From an uncultured Verrucomicrobiota bacterium (lineage in GTDB: Bacteria > Verrucomicrobiota > Kiritimatiellia > RFP12 > UBA1067): DNA of 12,326 bases. This document shows positions 1-6,797 of the stretch, in pieces. Below the pieces are notes generated by a model. The model was not told where the DNA came from and ran no database searches. It saw only the letters and a list, made by a program, of their open reading frames with translations. The stretch is taken from positions 1 through 12,326 of the forward strand of contig CAMPAF010000050.1 in the NCBI GenBank assembly GCA_946631535.1. The letters are read 5' to 3'. Each line of letters begins with the position of its first letter. Position 1 is the stretch's first letter. The position numbers and the translations under genes are program-made.

Positions 1-1
1 G

Positions 2-454
2 GACCGCGCGTACCGCCTGCGGTGGGACGACGTGACGTACGCGCCCGGCACGCTCGAGGTCGTAGCCTACAAGGGAGGCAAAGAGTGGGCGCGCACATGC
101 GTGAAGACCGCAGGGGCGGCGGCGAAGCTCGCGGCGGCGGCAGAACGCGACTCGATCTCGGCCGACGGCGAGGATCTCTGCTTCGTGAACGTGTCGGTGC
201 ATGACGCGGACGGTCAGCTGGTGCCGCGCGCGAAGATGCGAATCGACTTCGCGGTGGAGGGGCCGGGCGAGATCGTCGCAACGGACAACGGCGACGAGAC
301 GGACTTCGAGGACTTCCGCAAGCCTACTCGGCGGGCGTTCAACGGATGGGCGCAGGCGATCGTCCGCGCCCGTGCCGGGCAGTCCGGCAAGATCCGCGTG
401 AAGGCAAGGGCCGAAGGTCTCGCCCCGGCCGTGGCGACCGTGGAGGTCCGCTGA
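2..454 (+). CDS. GH2-family beta-galactosidase-like protein, C-terminal part (5' truncated)
   Basis: The open frame runs in from the window edge and ends at TGA 452-454, so only about the last 150 residues are visible. The start RLRWDDVTYAPGTLEVVAYK is the typical DUF4982/C-terminal segment of glycoside hydrolase family 2 beta-galactosidases. It is followed by the last beta-sandwich domain, with VNVSVHDADGQLVPRA, GPGEIVATDNGDETDFEDF and FNGWAQAIVRA, which carry the conserved phrases of that domain. The catalytic TIM barrel lies upstream, outside the window, so substrate cannot be judged; plant or mucin galactosides would be usual. An in-frame ATG at 32 is internal to the domain and is not a start. 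The next gene follows after 89 nt with its own promoter-like sequence, so co-transcription is uncertain. Family call is confident from motifs; exact enzyme activity is inference. Confidence 0.85.
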   Translation, partial: DRAYRLRWDDVTYAPGTLEVVAYKGGKEWARTCVKTAGAAAKLAAAAERDSISADGEDLCFVNVSVHDADGQLVPRAKMRIDFAVEGPGEIVATDNGDETDFEDFRKPTRRAFNGWAQAIVRARAGQSGKIRVKARAEGLAPAVATVEVR

Positions 455-482
455 CCTCTTGCGGGTCCGTTGCGGTTTCGGC

Positions 483-511
483 TTGTATCCGCCTGCGCGT
501 TATGGTTTAAT
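483..511 (+). promoter_or_regulatory. Candidate sigma70-type promoter for the iolB-like gene
   Basis: TTGTAT (483-488) and TTTAAT (506-511) are separated by exactly 17 nt. The -10 matches consensus at 5 of 6 positions and the -35 at 3 of 6. A start about 7 nt downstream would leave a leader of roughly 25 nt containing the AAGGA ribosome-binding site at 530-534, 9 nt before the ATG at 544. No terminator-like hairpin was seen in the 455-543 gap. Confidence 0.5.
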
Positions 512-543
512 AGCGGGGCATGTGAAAACAAGGAATACTGGAA

Positions 544-1335
544 ATGAACCTCAGAATTGCGCTTAAGCCCAAGCAGGGCTACAACAAGGTGTTCGACGTG
601 GGCGAGTACGGCATGAAGCTGACGAAGTTCGGCCTCATCAAGCTCGCCAAGGATACGACGTACTCTGGCGACACGGGCGAGACCGAGCTCGCGCTCGTCC
701 TCATAGGCGGCAACTTCGCGGCGAAGGGCGACGGTTGGGCCTTCGAGGTGACGGACGGCCGCGCCAGTCCGTTCACGGGGAAGCCGCACTGCCTCTACCT
801 GCCGCGCCACACGAAGTACGAGATTCTTGCGCTCTCCGACGTGGAGCTCGCCTACAACGGCTCGCCCGCCACGCGCGACACGGCCAAGCCCACGCTCATC
901 CGGCCAGAGGACACGCGCCACATCGCGCTCGGCAAGGACAACTGGACGCGAACGAGCGAGATCATCCTCGACGAGACCTTCGACAGCGAGCACTTCTACA
1001 TCGGCGAGGGCATGATCCCCAGCGGCAACTGGAGCGGCTATCCCTCTCACCGCCACGACGTGAACAACCCGCCCGCCGAGCTGGACATGGAGGAGACGTA
1101 CTTCTACCTCTTCGATCCGCCGCAGGGCTTCGGGTTCCAGAGCGTCTACAAGCCCGACGGATCGCTCAACGAGGCATACCGGGTCCAGAGCTACGACACG
1201 GTGGCGATAGCCGAAGGCTACCACCCGCTCGTGGGCGCACCAGGATACCAGATGTACTATCTCTGGACGATGGCAGGTTCGCAGGGCCGCGGCTTGATCT
1301 CATCGAAGGATCCTGCCCACGCTTGGGTGAAGTAG
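544..1335 (+). CDS. iolB: IolB/KduI-family isomerase (5-deoxy-glucuronate isomerase-like)
   Basis: The 263-residue bicupin matches the length and motif order of IolB. IolB converts 5-deoxy-D-glucuronate to 5-dehydro-2-deoxy-D-gluconate in myo-inositol breakdown, in the cytoplasm. Likely metal ligands are H169 and H171 (SHRHD), E183 or E184 (MEETYFYLF) and H227 (EGYHPLV), by analogy with the His-x-His...Glu...His set of KduI. The C-terminal stretch GYHPLVGAPGYQMYYLWTMAG and the terminal DPAHAW are characteristic of the family. ATG 544 is preceded by AAGGA at good spacing. No other inositol gene (iolC, iolD, iolE, iolG) is in the window, so the pathway is not demonstrated. A KduI-like role in uronate metabolism is the main alternative, and the neighbouring GH2 enzyme would fit general sugar use. 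Confidence 0.85.
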   Translation: MNLRIALKPKQGYNKVFDVGEYGMKLTKFGLIKLAKDTTYSGDTGETELALVLIGGNFAAKGDGWAFEVTDGRASPFTGKPHCLYLPRHTKYEILALSDVELAYNGSPATRDTAKPTLIRPEDTRHIALGKDNWTRTSEIILDETFDSEHFYIGEGMIPSGNWSGYPSHRHDVNNPPAELDMEETYFYLFDPPQGFGFQSVYKPDGSLNEAYRVQSYDTVAIAEGYHPLVGAPGYQMYYLWTMAGSQGRGLISSKDPAHAWVK

Positions 1336-1344
1336 CGAATACGC

Positions 1345-1373
1345 TTGCCGTATCGGCGAATTTTGGGTAAAAT
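1345..1373 (+). promoter_or_regulatory. Promoter of the exbB-exbD-cytochrome-lpxI-lpxB-ybeY unit
   Basis: TTGCCG (1345-1350), a 17-nt spacer and TAAAAT (1368-1373) sit 10 nt after the stop of the upstream gene. The -10 matches 5 of 6 and the -35 4 of 6. The expected leader of about 47 nt contains an 8-bp palindrome CCTATAGG (1399-1406) and the AGGAG ribosome-binding site (1413-1417). This is the clearest promoter in the left half, and the short spacings downstream suggest it could serve the whole six-gene unit. Confidence 0.65.
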
Positions 1374-1426
1374 CTATGCCCAAACGGCATATCAGGAACC
1401 TATAGGCAATCTAGGAGACAGTGCAA

Positions 1427-2056
1427 ATGGAAGCGATTACTTTGAAGCAGGCGTGGGTGTATGGCGGTCCCTTGATGTGGGTGCTTGCCGGACTCTCCGT
1501 ACTGGCGTTGGCCAAGATACTCGTCCTGCTGATCGCCCAGAGGCGTGGCGGTCTGGCGCCTCGCTCGCTGGTGAGCGACGTGTTCAGCCGTCTGCAGGCG
1601 AAGGACTACGGCGAGACGCGTCGCCTGTGCGACCGCCGCCCCTGCGCCTTCTCCACGCTGGTGCTCGCGGCGCTCGACGCGGTGCGCGGCACGGCTCCCG
1701 GCGCCAAGCCGCCCGTCGCTCAGGCCGTCGAGACCGCAGGCGCGCACGTCGCCGAGCGGTTGCAGGCTTCCGTTGACTGGCTGGCCGACCTTGCGGCCAT
1801 CGCGCCGCTCGTCGGCCTGCTCGGCACCGTCCTCGGCATGTTCCAGGCGTTCGGTGGCATCGCGAGCGACCTTGCGGCGAACGCGCGGCCTGTCGTGCTG
1901 GCGCAAGGCGTCTCCCAGGCCATCGTCACCACGGTGTTCGGTCTGGTGGTTTCCATCCCGTGCCTAGCGTGCCACGCGTTCCTGCGCCGCCGCACGGCGC
2001 GCCGCATCGCGGGGCTTGAGTCGCTGGCGGTCGATCTGGAGAAGGCCTTCGCATGA
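1427..2056 (+). CDS. exbB: MotA/TolQ/ExbB-family proton channel protein
   Basis: A 209-residue inner-membrane protein with the three-helix layout of ExbB/TolQ: TM1 about 15-38, TM2 about 120-143 and TM3 about 162-185. The signature is DLAAIAPLVGLLGTVLGMFQ followed by GVSQAIVTTVFGLVVSIPC, matching the conserved core of the family. ExbB and ExbD use the proton motive force to energise TonB-type or Tol-type transport across the envelope. The start was placed at ATG 1427, because AGGAG at 1413-1417 lies 9 nt upstream; a GTG at 1421 would be only 3 nt from it. The stop overlaps the exbD start by 4 nt (ATGA at 2053-2056), implying translational coupling. No TonB or TolA gene is adjacent; the next partner is a cytochrome. 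TolQ is the alternative name, since the two cannot be separated from sequence alone. Confidence 0.9.
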   Translation: MEAITLKQAWVYGGPLMWVLAGLSVLALAKILVLLIAQRRGGLAPRSLVSDVFSRLQAKDYGETRRLCDRRPCAFSTLVLAALDAVRGTAPGAKPPVAQAVETAGAHVAERLQASVDWLADLAAIAPLVGLLGTVLGMFQAFGGIASDLAANARPVVLAQGVSQAIVTTVFGLVVSIPCLACHAFLRRRTARRIAGLESLAVDLEKAFA

Positions 2057-2472
2057 ACTTCCGCCGCAATTCCCGCAGCAAGGCCGCACCGGTGCAGATG
2101 GCGTCGCTGATGGACGTCATCTTCCTGCTGCTCTGCTTCTTCGTGACGTCGAGCGTGTTCTCCCAGTGGGAGACGGAGATTTCCATCGCACTGCCTACTG
2201 CGAAGTCGTCCACTGTGCCAGGGCGCATGCCCGGCGAGATCATCCTCAACGTCGCCGCCGACGGCAACGTGACGGTGAACGGGCAGAAGCTGTCGCTTGC
2301 GGAGGTGACGGAGCGCCTTACGCGCATAGCCAAGCTCTATCCCGGCCAGCCGGTCGTGATACGCGCCGACAAGACGACGAAATACGAATCGCTCGTCAGC
2401 GTGATCGATGCCTGCCGCACGGCAGACGTGTGGAACTTCTCGCTGGCGACAAAGGACGAGGAGGACAAATGA
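2053..2472 (+). CDS. exbD: ExbD/TolR-family biopolymer transport protein
   Basis: A 139-residue protein with a short basic cytoplasmic N-terminus (MNFRRNSRSK) and one membrane helix, about residues 18-36. The helix carries MASLMDVIFLLLCFFVTSS, with D21 in the position of the essential proton-carrying aspartate of ExbD/TolR. The periplasmic domain (about 42-135) has the family pattern GEIILNVAADGNVTVNGQ and QPVVIRADKTTKYESLVSVIDACR. It forms the proton channel with the ExbB-like protein encoded just upstream. It starts inside the exbB stop (ATGA) and its own stop is embedded in the cytochrome start (ATGA, 2469-2472), so all three are probably translated as a coupled set. Confidence 0.9.
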   Translation: MNFRRNSRSKAAPVQMASLMDVIFLLLCFFVTSSVFSQWETEISIALPTAKSSTVPGRMPGEIILNVAADGNVTVNGQKLSLAEVTERLTRIAKLYPGQPVVIRADKTTKYESLVSVIDACRTADVWNFSLATKDEEDK

Positions 2473-4796
2473 GACTGCTCTCGCTGGCGGCGGCCGGCCT
2501 CTCCATTCTAGCTTGTCTCGGTGCCGATGTCCAAACCGAGTCTTCCAGCAATGCCGTCCAAGCGGCGGCTTCCAGCAATGCCGTCCAGGCTGTTGCTCCT
2601 GGCGATGCCGTCCAAGCGGCGGTTTCAAGCAATGATGTCCGAACTGTGTTCGGGCATTCCCACTGGAACGGCGGCCGCACCGTCCCCGTGCATCGGCTCG
2701 CGCCGCTCGACTTCGACGGCGACAAGGTGTCCCCCGGCGCCCCGCTCCCGTCTCCGATATCGCAGGACAAGACATGCGGACAGTGCCACGACGTTCAGTC
2801 CGCGCGCGGAGGCTCGCATTTCCGCACCGGGCTAGACACCAACGACGCGCCGTCGTCGGTGCAGGTGGAGCCCTGGTTTTGGGCCGACGAGGCGCTCGGC
2901 CTCGCCGTACCGCTCTCGCTCCATGGACAGCCAGGCGCTTTCGCTCCGCGCGAGATCGGCCTTTCGGCCTTCGAATGGACGAAGATGTTCGGACGCTCCT
3001 TCCCTGGCGGCGGCATCGGCTGTGACAAGCGGGCGATGGAGGAGGTGGCCGGTCCGCGCCAGCGATGGTTCGTCACCGGGCCGCTTGAGGCCAACTGCCT
3101 CGCCTGCCACCAGCAGGGCGACGCTTACGACTCCAGCGAGTGGGCGCGGCAGGTGCTGCGCGAGAACTTCACCGGCGCCGCCATCGCGGCGTCCGGGCTT
3201 GGTGCCGTCGAGGGCATGAACGAGCGGCTGGACAGCGCGTGGGCCGCCGCCGAGAACCCCGACGACCATCTCTTCAAGGTGCCGCAGAAGGTGGTGTACG
3301 ATCTCACGCAGTTTGACCAGAAGCAGCGGTGCGTGTTCGCGGTGGGCAAGCCGCAGGACGCGCGCTGCCTCGCATGCCACGCCGTCTCCGAGAACGGAAT
3401 GCCTTCTCACGCCATCATGGGCGACGTCCATCTCAAGCGCGGCATGAAGTGCATCGACTGCCACAAGAACGGCATGGACCACCGCATCAAGACGACGAGC
3501 TGCCGCGAGTGTCATGTCGATCCGAAGGGCGCAGGACCGCATCCGCATCACGCGGGCATCCCGCTAGTCCACTTCGAGAAGCTCGCCTGCACGGTCTGCC
3601 ACTCCGGCGTGACGAAGGACGGCACGCGTGCGCAGGTGCGCACGGCGCGCGCCAACCGCATCGGCATCTACGGGCGCGTCCAGTGGGCAACGGACTGCCC
3701 CTACATAGTCGAGCCGGTCTTCATGAAGGGTCAGGACGGAAAGATCGCCCCACATCGCGTGATGTGGCCAAGCTATTTCGCGCAGGTGACGACCAACGGC
3801 ACCGTCACGCCACTCCGCCTCGACGCCATTAAGGAGCTTAAGGTATTTAAGAACCTTAACGCCACTAAGGACATTAAAGACGCTAAGGACCTTAAGGACC
3901 TTAACTTGGCGAAGCCGCTGACAAAGGCGTTGGCCGCCGCCGCGCTGAATGAGCTGAAGGCCGCCACGCCGAAAGACGAGTTCGCTTTCATAGGCCACGG
4001 AAAGCTGTGGATGGCCGAAGGATCGAACCTCGTCGCCTCCACGTTCGTGACCGTCGAGCCGGTCGCCTGGCCGGTCGGGCACGACGTGCGTCCCGCGCGG
4101 ATGGCGCGCGGCGCCAATCCCGTCAAGTGCGCCGACTGCCACACGGGCGACTCCGACTTCTTCCAGGCGAAGATCGCTCCCACCGGCCCGTTGGCCGATG
4201 CGGACGTGGAGCCTGTCTCGCAGGCCGACCTGATGTGCGTCGGAGCGGGCTACCACGCGCTGCTCGGCACGACGTTCGCTATGCGTCCGATGATGAAGAT
4301 CTTCATGTGGACCGTGTTCGGATTCATCTGCCTGTTCGTGATGGCGGCCGCCGCCGTGGCGCTCAACAAGGTGGCCGGCCTGATATCCGACAGCACCGAC
4401 GACTTCATCTGGGGCGTCGCGAAGTGGATTGTGGACATGGGCTTTGTGGTGTGCCTGCTTTATCTGGCGGCGTCCGGCGTTATCGGCTGGATGGTCGGCG
4501 GCATGTCCGGCATCTGGCTCGTCTTCCACATGTGCGCGGGCGGCGGGTTCGCCGCGTGCGTGCTGCTGATGCTCTTCTTCCGCCTCAAGGAGCGGACGCT
4601 CAAGGCCCTGCCCGGCCTCGCGTGGCTGCTCTGGACCGCCTTCGCGGCCGGGGTGGTGTTCACGGCCGTCATGCCGATGATGACCGTATATGGCGGGCAC
4701 GGGCAGGAGATGCTCCTGTGGAGCCACAGGTGCATCTCGCTGTGCTTCTTCGCGCTTTCCTGCCTCGTCTGCTGGCTCTGCTGCCGCAAGCGCTGA
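2469..4796 (+). CDS. Membrane-anchored heptaheme c-type cytochrome with C-terminal five-helix domain
   Basis: A 775-residue protein starting at ATG 2469 in the exbD stop (ATGA overlap). The N-terminus MRLLSLAAAGLSILAC is a signal peptide; ILAC could be a lipobox with Cys16, but normal cleavage near CLGA is also possible. Residues about 26-61 are four 9-residue repeats of SSNAVQAAA type. Seven CxxCH haem sites are present: C103-H107, C210-H214, C300-H304, C328-H332, C345-H349, C374-H378 and C554-H558. Residues 454-479 are a low-complexity Lys/Asp/Leu array between haems 6 and 7. The C-terminus has about five membrane helices (608-632, 656-676, 682-704, 716-738, 748-772), with H687, H744 and H753 at or near helices, reminiscent of b-type haem/quinol modules such as cytochrome b561. 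A periplasmic electron-transfer role linked to the quinone pool is inferred. I do not recognise a named family, and the redox partner is unknown. Confidence 0.85.
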   Translation: MRLLSLAAAGLSILACLGADVQTESSSNAVQAAASSNAVQAVAPGDAVQAAVSSNDVRTVFGHSHWNGGRTVPVHRLAPLDFDGDKVSPGAPLPSPISQDKTCGQCHDVQSARGGSHFRTGLDTNDAPSSVQVEPWFWADEALGLAVPLSLHGQPGAFAPREIGLSAFEWTKMFGRSFPGGGIGCDKRAMEEVAGPRQRWFVTGPLEANCLACHQQGDAYDSSEWARQVLRENFTGAAIAASGLGAVEGMNERLDSAWAAAENPDDHLFKVPQKVVYDLTQFDQKQRCVFAVGKPQDARCLACHAVSENGMPSHAIMGDVHLKRGMKCIDCHKNGMDHRIKTTSCRECHVDPKGAGPHPHHAGIPLVHFEKLACTVCHSGVTKDGTRAQVRTARANRIGIYGRVQWATDCPYIVEPVFMKGQDGKIAPHRVMWPSYFAQVTTNGTVTPLRLDAIKELKVFKNLNATKDIKDAKDLKDLNLAKPLTKALAAAALNELKAATPKDEFAFIGHGKLWMAEGSNLVASTFVTVEPVAWPVGHDVRPARMARGANPVKCADCHTGDSDFFQAKIAPTGPLADADVEPVSQADLMCVGAGYHALLGTTFAMRPMMKIFMWTVFGFICLFVMAAAAVALNKVAGLISDSTDDFIWGVAKWIVDMGFVVCLLYLAASGVIGWMVGGMSGIWLVFHMCAGGGFAACVLLMLFFRLKERTLKALPGLAWLLWTAFAAGVVFTAVMPMMTVYGGHGQEMLLWSHRCISLCFFALSCLVCWLCCRKR
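2543..2650 (+). repeat. 27-bp in-frame tandem repeat in the cytochrome N-terminal region
   Basis: Four consecutive 27-nt units occupy 2543-2569, 2570-2596, 2597-2623 and 2624-2650. They encode SSNAVQAAA, SSNAVQAVA, PGDAVQAAV and a diverged SSNDVRTVF. The first two share their first 18 bases exactly; the last is most decayed. Each good unit begins TTCCAGCAATGCCGTCCA and contains a small dyad, GCCG...CGGC. The array lies between the signal peptide and the first conserved segment (HSHWNGG), where a flexible linker is tolerated. Confidence 0.85.
3828..3905 (+). repeat. TTAAGGAC-type micro-repeat array inside the cytochrome gene
   Basis: About 78 nt built on a 9-nt pattern (NTT AAG GAN) give residues 454-479, including KDIKDAKDLKDLN. 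The codons are CTT for all four Leu and ATT for both Ile, whereas the surrounding gene strongly prefers CTC/CTG and ATC. TTAAGG and CCTTAA words recur on both strands. The stretch is much more AT-rich than its flanks. It sits between haem sites 6 and 7 and probably forms a surface helix or linker. Confidence 0.8.
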
Positions 4797-4797
4797 C

Positions 4798-5652
4798 ATG
4801 AGCTTCTGGCCGTCCAAGATGATCGTCATCACAGGCGCGGGCGCGTATCCGCGCCTCGTGGTCGAGGGGGCCCGCGCGGCAGGCGTCGCGCAGGTTGACG
4901 TGCTGGCGGTGCGCGGCTCCACGGAGCGCGCCACGATACGGGCGGCCGACAACGTGCACACGATCAACCTTGGCGGCATCGCGGCGGGGCTTCGCTGGGT
5001 GGCCGCGCAGGGCTACGACGGCGCGGTGTTTGCCGGACAGATCAACCCTCTCTCGCTCTTCACGGCGCGCTTCGACGAGGAGACGAAGGCTTGGCTCGCG
5101 TCGCTTCCGTTCAAGACAGCCCACACGGTCTACGGGAAGCTGGCCTTCGAGTTCGAGAAGGCCGGAGTGCCGGTATTCCCCGCGTCTTCCTTCATGGACG
5201 GCCATCTGCCCGGAGAGGGATTGCTGACCGATCGCGCGCCGTCGGACCGCGAGATGAAGGACATCAGGCACGGCGCGGACGTGATGCGCGACGTGGGGCG
5301 GCACGATGTCGGGCAGACGGTCCTGGTGAAGGACGGCATGGTTCTGGCCGTCGAGGCATTCGAAGGCACCAACGCAGCCATCAAGCGCGGCGGCAAGCTT
5401 GGCGGGAAGGGGGCTGTGCTCGTGAAGGGAGCCCGAGAAGGGCACGACATGCGCTTCGACATCCCGGTCGTCGGCCTCAAGACGCTGAAGGTTATGCGCA
5501 GCGCCGGCGTCACGGCGCTCGCTTTCCAGGCGGGGCGTCTGCTCCTGCTCGACCGAGAGAAGGTTCTCGCCTTCGCCGACAGGTACGGCATCGCCATCGT
5601 CGGCATCGCCACCGACCTTCCACCAGCCCCGTTACGCCCGGTGCGGAAATGA
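4798..5652 (+). CDS. lpxI: UDP-2,3-diacylglucosamine pyrophosphatase LpxI
   Basis: A 284-residue protein of the DUF1009/LpxI family. LpxI hydrolyses UDP-2,3-diacylglucosamine to lipid X (2,3-diacylglucosamine 1-phosphate) and UMP, replacing LpxH in many bacteria outside the gamma/beta-proteobacteria. The N-terminal domain (about 8-140) has the phosphatase-fold start MIVITGAGAYPRLV. The C-terminal domain (about 145-275) carries the family marks VEAFEGTNAAIKRGGK (186-200) and MRFDIPVVGLKTL (218-230); D221 of the latter lies in the region of the aspartate studied in Caulobacter LpxI. N192 replaces the Asp usually seen in EGTDAAI. ATG 4798 begins 1 nt after the cytochrome stop. The gene ends in an ATGA overlap with lpxB, whose enzyme uses its product, which strongly supports the assignment. 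Confidence 0.92.
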   Translation: MSFWPSKMIVITGAGAYPRLVVEGARAAGVAQVDVLAVRGSTERATIRAADNVHTINLGGIAAGLRWVAAQGYDGAVFAGQINPLSLFTARFDEETKAWLASLPFKTAHTVYGKLAFEFEKAGVPVFPASSFMDGHLPGEGLLTDRAPSDREMKDIRHGADVMRDVGRHDVGQTVLVKDGMVLAVEAFEGTNAAIKRGGKLGGKGAVLVKGAREGHDMRFDIPVVGLKTLKVMRSAGVTALAFQAGRLLLLDREKVLAFADRYGIAIVGIATDLPPAPLRPVRK

Positions 5653-6797
5653 AGATACGCAAATTTCTCGTGCTGGCCGGCGAGGAGTCGGGCCTCATCT
5701 ACGCGGAGCGCCTGAAGGACGCGCTGCAGGACGCCCAGCCTGACGCGGTGATGGAGTTTCGCGGGTACCAGTCGGAAGGCTTCAAGACGGCAGACCTGGC
5801 GGTGATGGGTTTCTGGCCTGTCCTGAAGCGCCTGTTCTTCTTCCTTGGCGTGGCGCGCACGATGAAGCGCCTCATACGCGAGTGGCAGCCGGAGGCCGTG
5901 GTGACCGTGGACTATCCGGGGCTGAACCTGAAGCTGGCGGCCTACGCCAAGGCACGGGGCATCCCTGCGGTGCACGTCGTCTGCCCGCAGGTGTGGGCAT
6001 GGCACCAGGGGCGCATCCCGAAGGTTGCCGCCGCGATCACGAAACTGCTCTGCTTCTTCCCGTTCGAGCCGCCGCTCTTCAAGGGAACGGGCCTCGACGC
6101 CAAGTTCATCGGCCATCCTCTCGTGGATGTGTTTGCGGGGGAGGATCGCGCTCCCGCGCGACCGGCAGAACGGAAGGGACGTGCTCCCGCGCGACCGCAA
6201 ATCGCCATCCTCCCCGGCTCTCGCATCGGCGAGATCCAGCGCATTCTCCCGCGTCTGCTGGCGGCGCTTCGCCTGCTCGACGGCAAGGTGGAAGGTGGTC
6301 TTGAAGTCCTTATTCCGGCCGCCAACGACAAGGCGCATGCTGAGATCGAAAGGCAAGTCGGCGGCAATCCGCCGCCTGAATCATGCCACATCGAGATAGT
6401 CCAAGGAAAGGCGCGAGATGTCCTGCGGCAGGTCGACTGCGCGGCCGTGGCGAGCGGCACGGCCACACTTGAGGCGGCGCTCGCGCGCTGTCCCACCGTG
6501 CTCGTCTATGCCGTGTCGCCTCTTCTGGCCTGGTTCGCGCGGCGCGTGATAAAGGGCGTGAGGCACATCGGCCTCGCGAACGTGATCGCGGAGAAGACCG
6601 GCACGCCGCCACCAATGCCCGAGCTGCTGCAGGAAGCGTTCACGCCAGAGGCGGTGGCGGACCAGCTTTCGGCATGGTTGGCCGATGAGGGCGCGCGCGA
6701 GAAGGCGATTGCCTCGCTCGATGCGGCGATGGACCATCTGAAGTCCAACGGCGACGCCATCGGCAACGCGGCGCGGGAGGTCCTGTCGTGCGTATAG
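5649..6797 (+). CDS. lpxB: Lipid-A-disaccharide synthase LpxB (GT19)
   Basis: A 382-residue glycosyltransferase of normal length. LpxB joins lipid X to UDP-2,3-diacylglucosamine to give lipid A disaccharide 1-phosphate at the inner face of the inner membrane. Family motifs in order: AGEESG (10-15), MGFWPVLKRL (53-62), VDYPGLNLKLA (87-97) with D88 as the likely catalytic base, PQVWAW (113-118), GHPLVD (155-160), LPGSRIGEI (188-196), ASGTATLEAAL (268-278) and the IGLANVIAEK...PELLQ end (307-328). Two points are odd. The Asp that usually follows GE(A/x)SG is Leu16. The linker between GHPLVD and LPGSR is filled with two RAPARP units (167-172 and 178-183) from a DNA repeat, although its length is about as in E. 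coli LpxB. The ATGA overlap with lpxI and the 10-nt overlap with ybeY mark an operon. Confidence 0.95.
   Translation: MKIRKFLVLAGEESGLIYAERLKDALQDAQPDAVMEFRGYQSEGFKTADLAVMGFWPVLKRLFFFLGVARTMKRLIREWQPEAVVTVDYPGLNLKLAAYAKARGIPAVHVVCPQVWAWHQGRIPKVAAAITKLLCFFPFEPPLFKGTGLDAKFIGHPLVDVFAGEDRAPARPAERKGRAPARPQIAILPGSRIGEIQRILPRLLAALRLLDGKVEGGLEVLIPAANDKAHAEIERQVGGNPPPESCHIEIVQGKARDVLRQVDCAAVASGTATLEAALARCPTVLVYAVSPLLAWFARRVIKGVRHIGLANVIAEKTGTPPPMPELLQEAFTPEAVADQLSAWLADEGAREKAIASLDAAMDHLKSNGDAIGNAAREVLSCV
6141..6197 (+). repeat. GC-rich interspersed repeat, two copies in lpxB
   Basis: Two 18-nt cores, 6147-6164 (CGCGCTCCCGCGCGACCG) and 6180-6197 (CGTGCTCCCGCGCGACCG), differ at one base and are 33 nt apart, so both stay in frame as RAPARP. 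Each is preceded by a purine-rich GGGGGAGGA/GGAAGGGA stretch. The outer words GGGACG and CGCGACCG also bracket the element in ybeY at 6899-6925, so this looks like a dispersed REP-like family rather than a local duplication. Confidence 0.75.

Noticed and set aside
214..1224. 336-codon open frame on the minus strand across the GH2 end and iolB
   Set aside because: It crosses the gap between two well-supported plus-strand genes and shows no recognisable motif.
1421..1426. GTG start for exbB two codons upstream
   Set aside because: Only 3 nt from AGGAG, against 9 nt for ATG 1427.
2016..2468. Longer start for the cytochrome, extending through exbD
   Set aside because: The added residues are exbD read in another frame; ATG 2469 gives a signal peptide and an ATGA overlap.
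3564..4979. 471-codon open frame on the minus strand across the cytochrome gene
   Set aside because: It is a GC-rich shadow of the cytochrome and lpxI frames, which have seven CxxCH sites and clear family motifs; its own translation is Arg/His/Ala-rich with no domain pattern.
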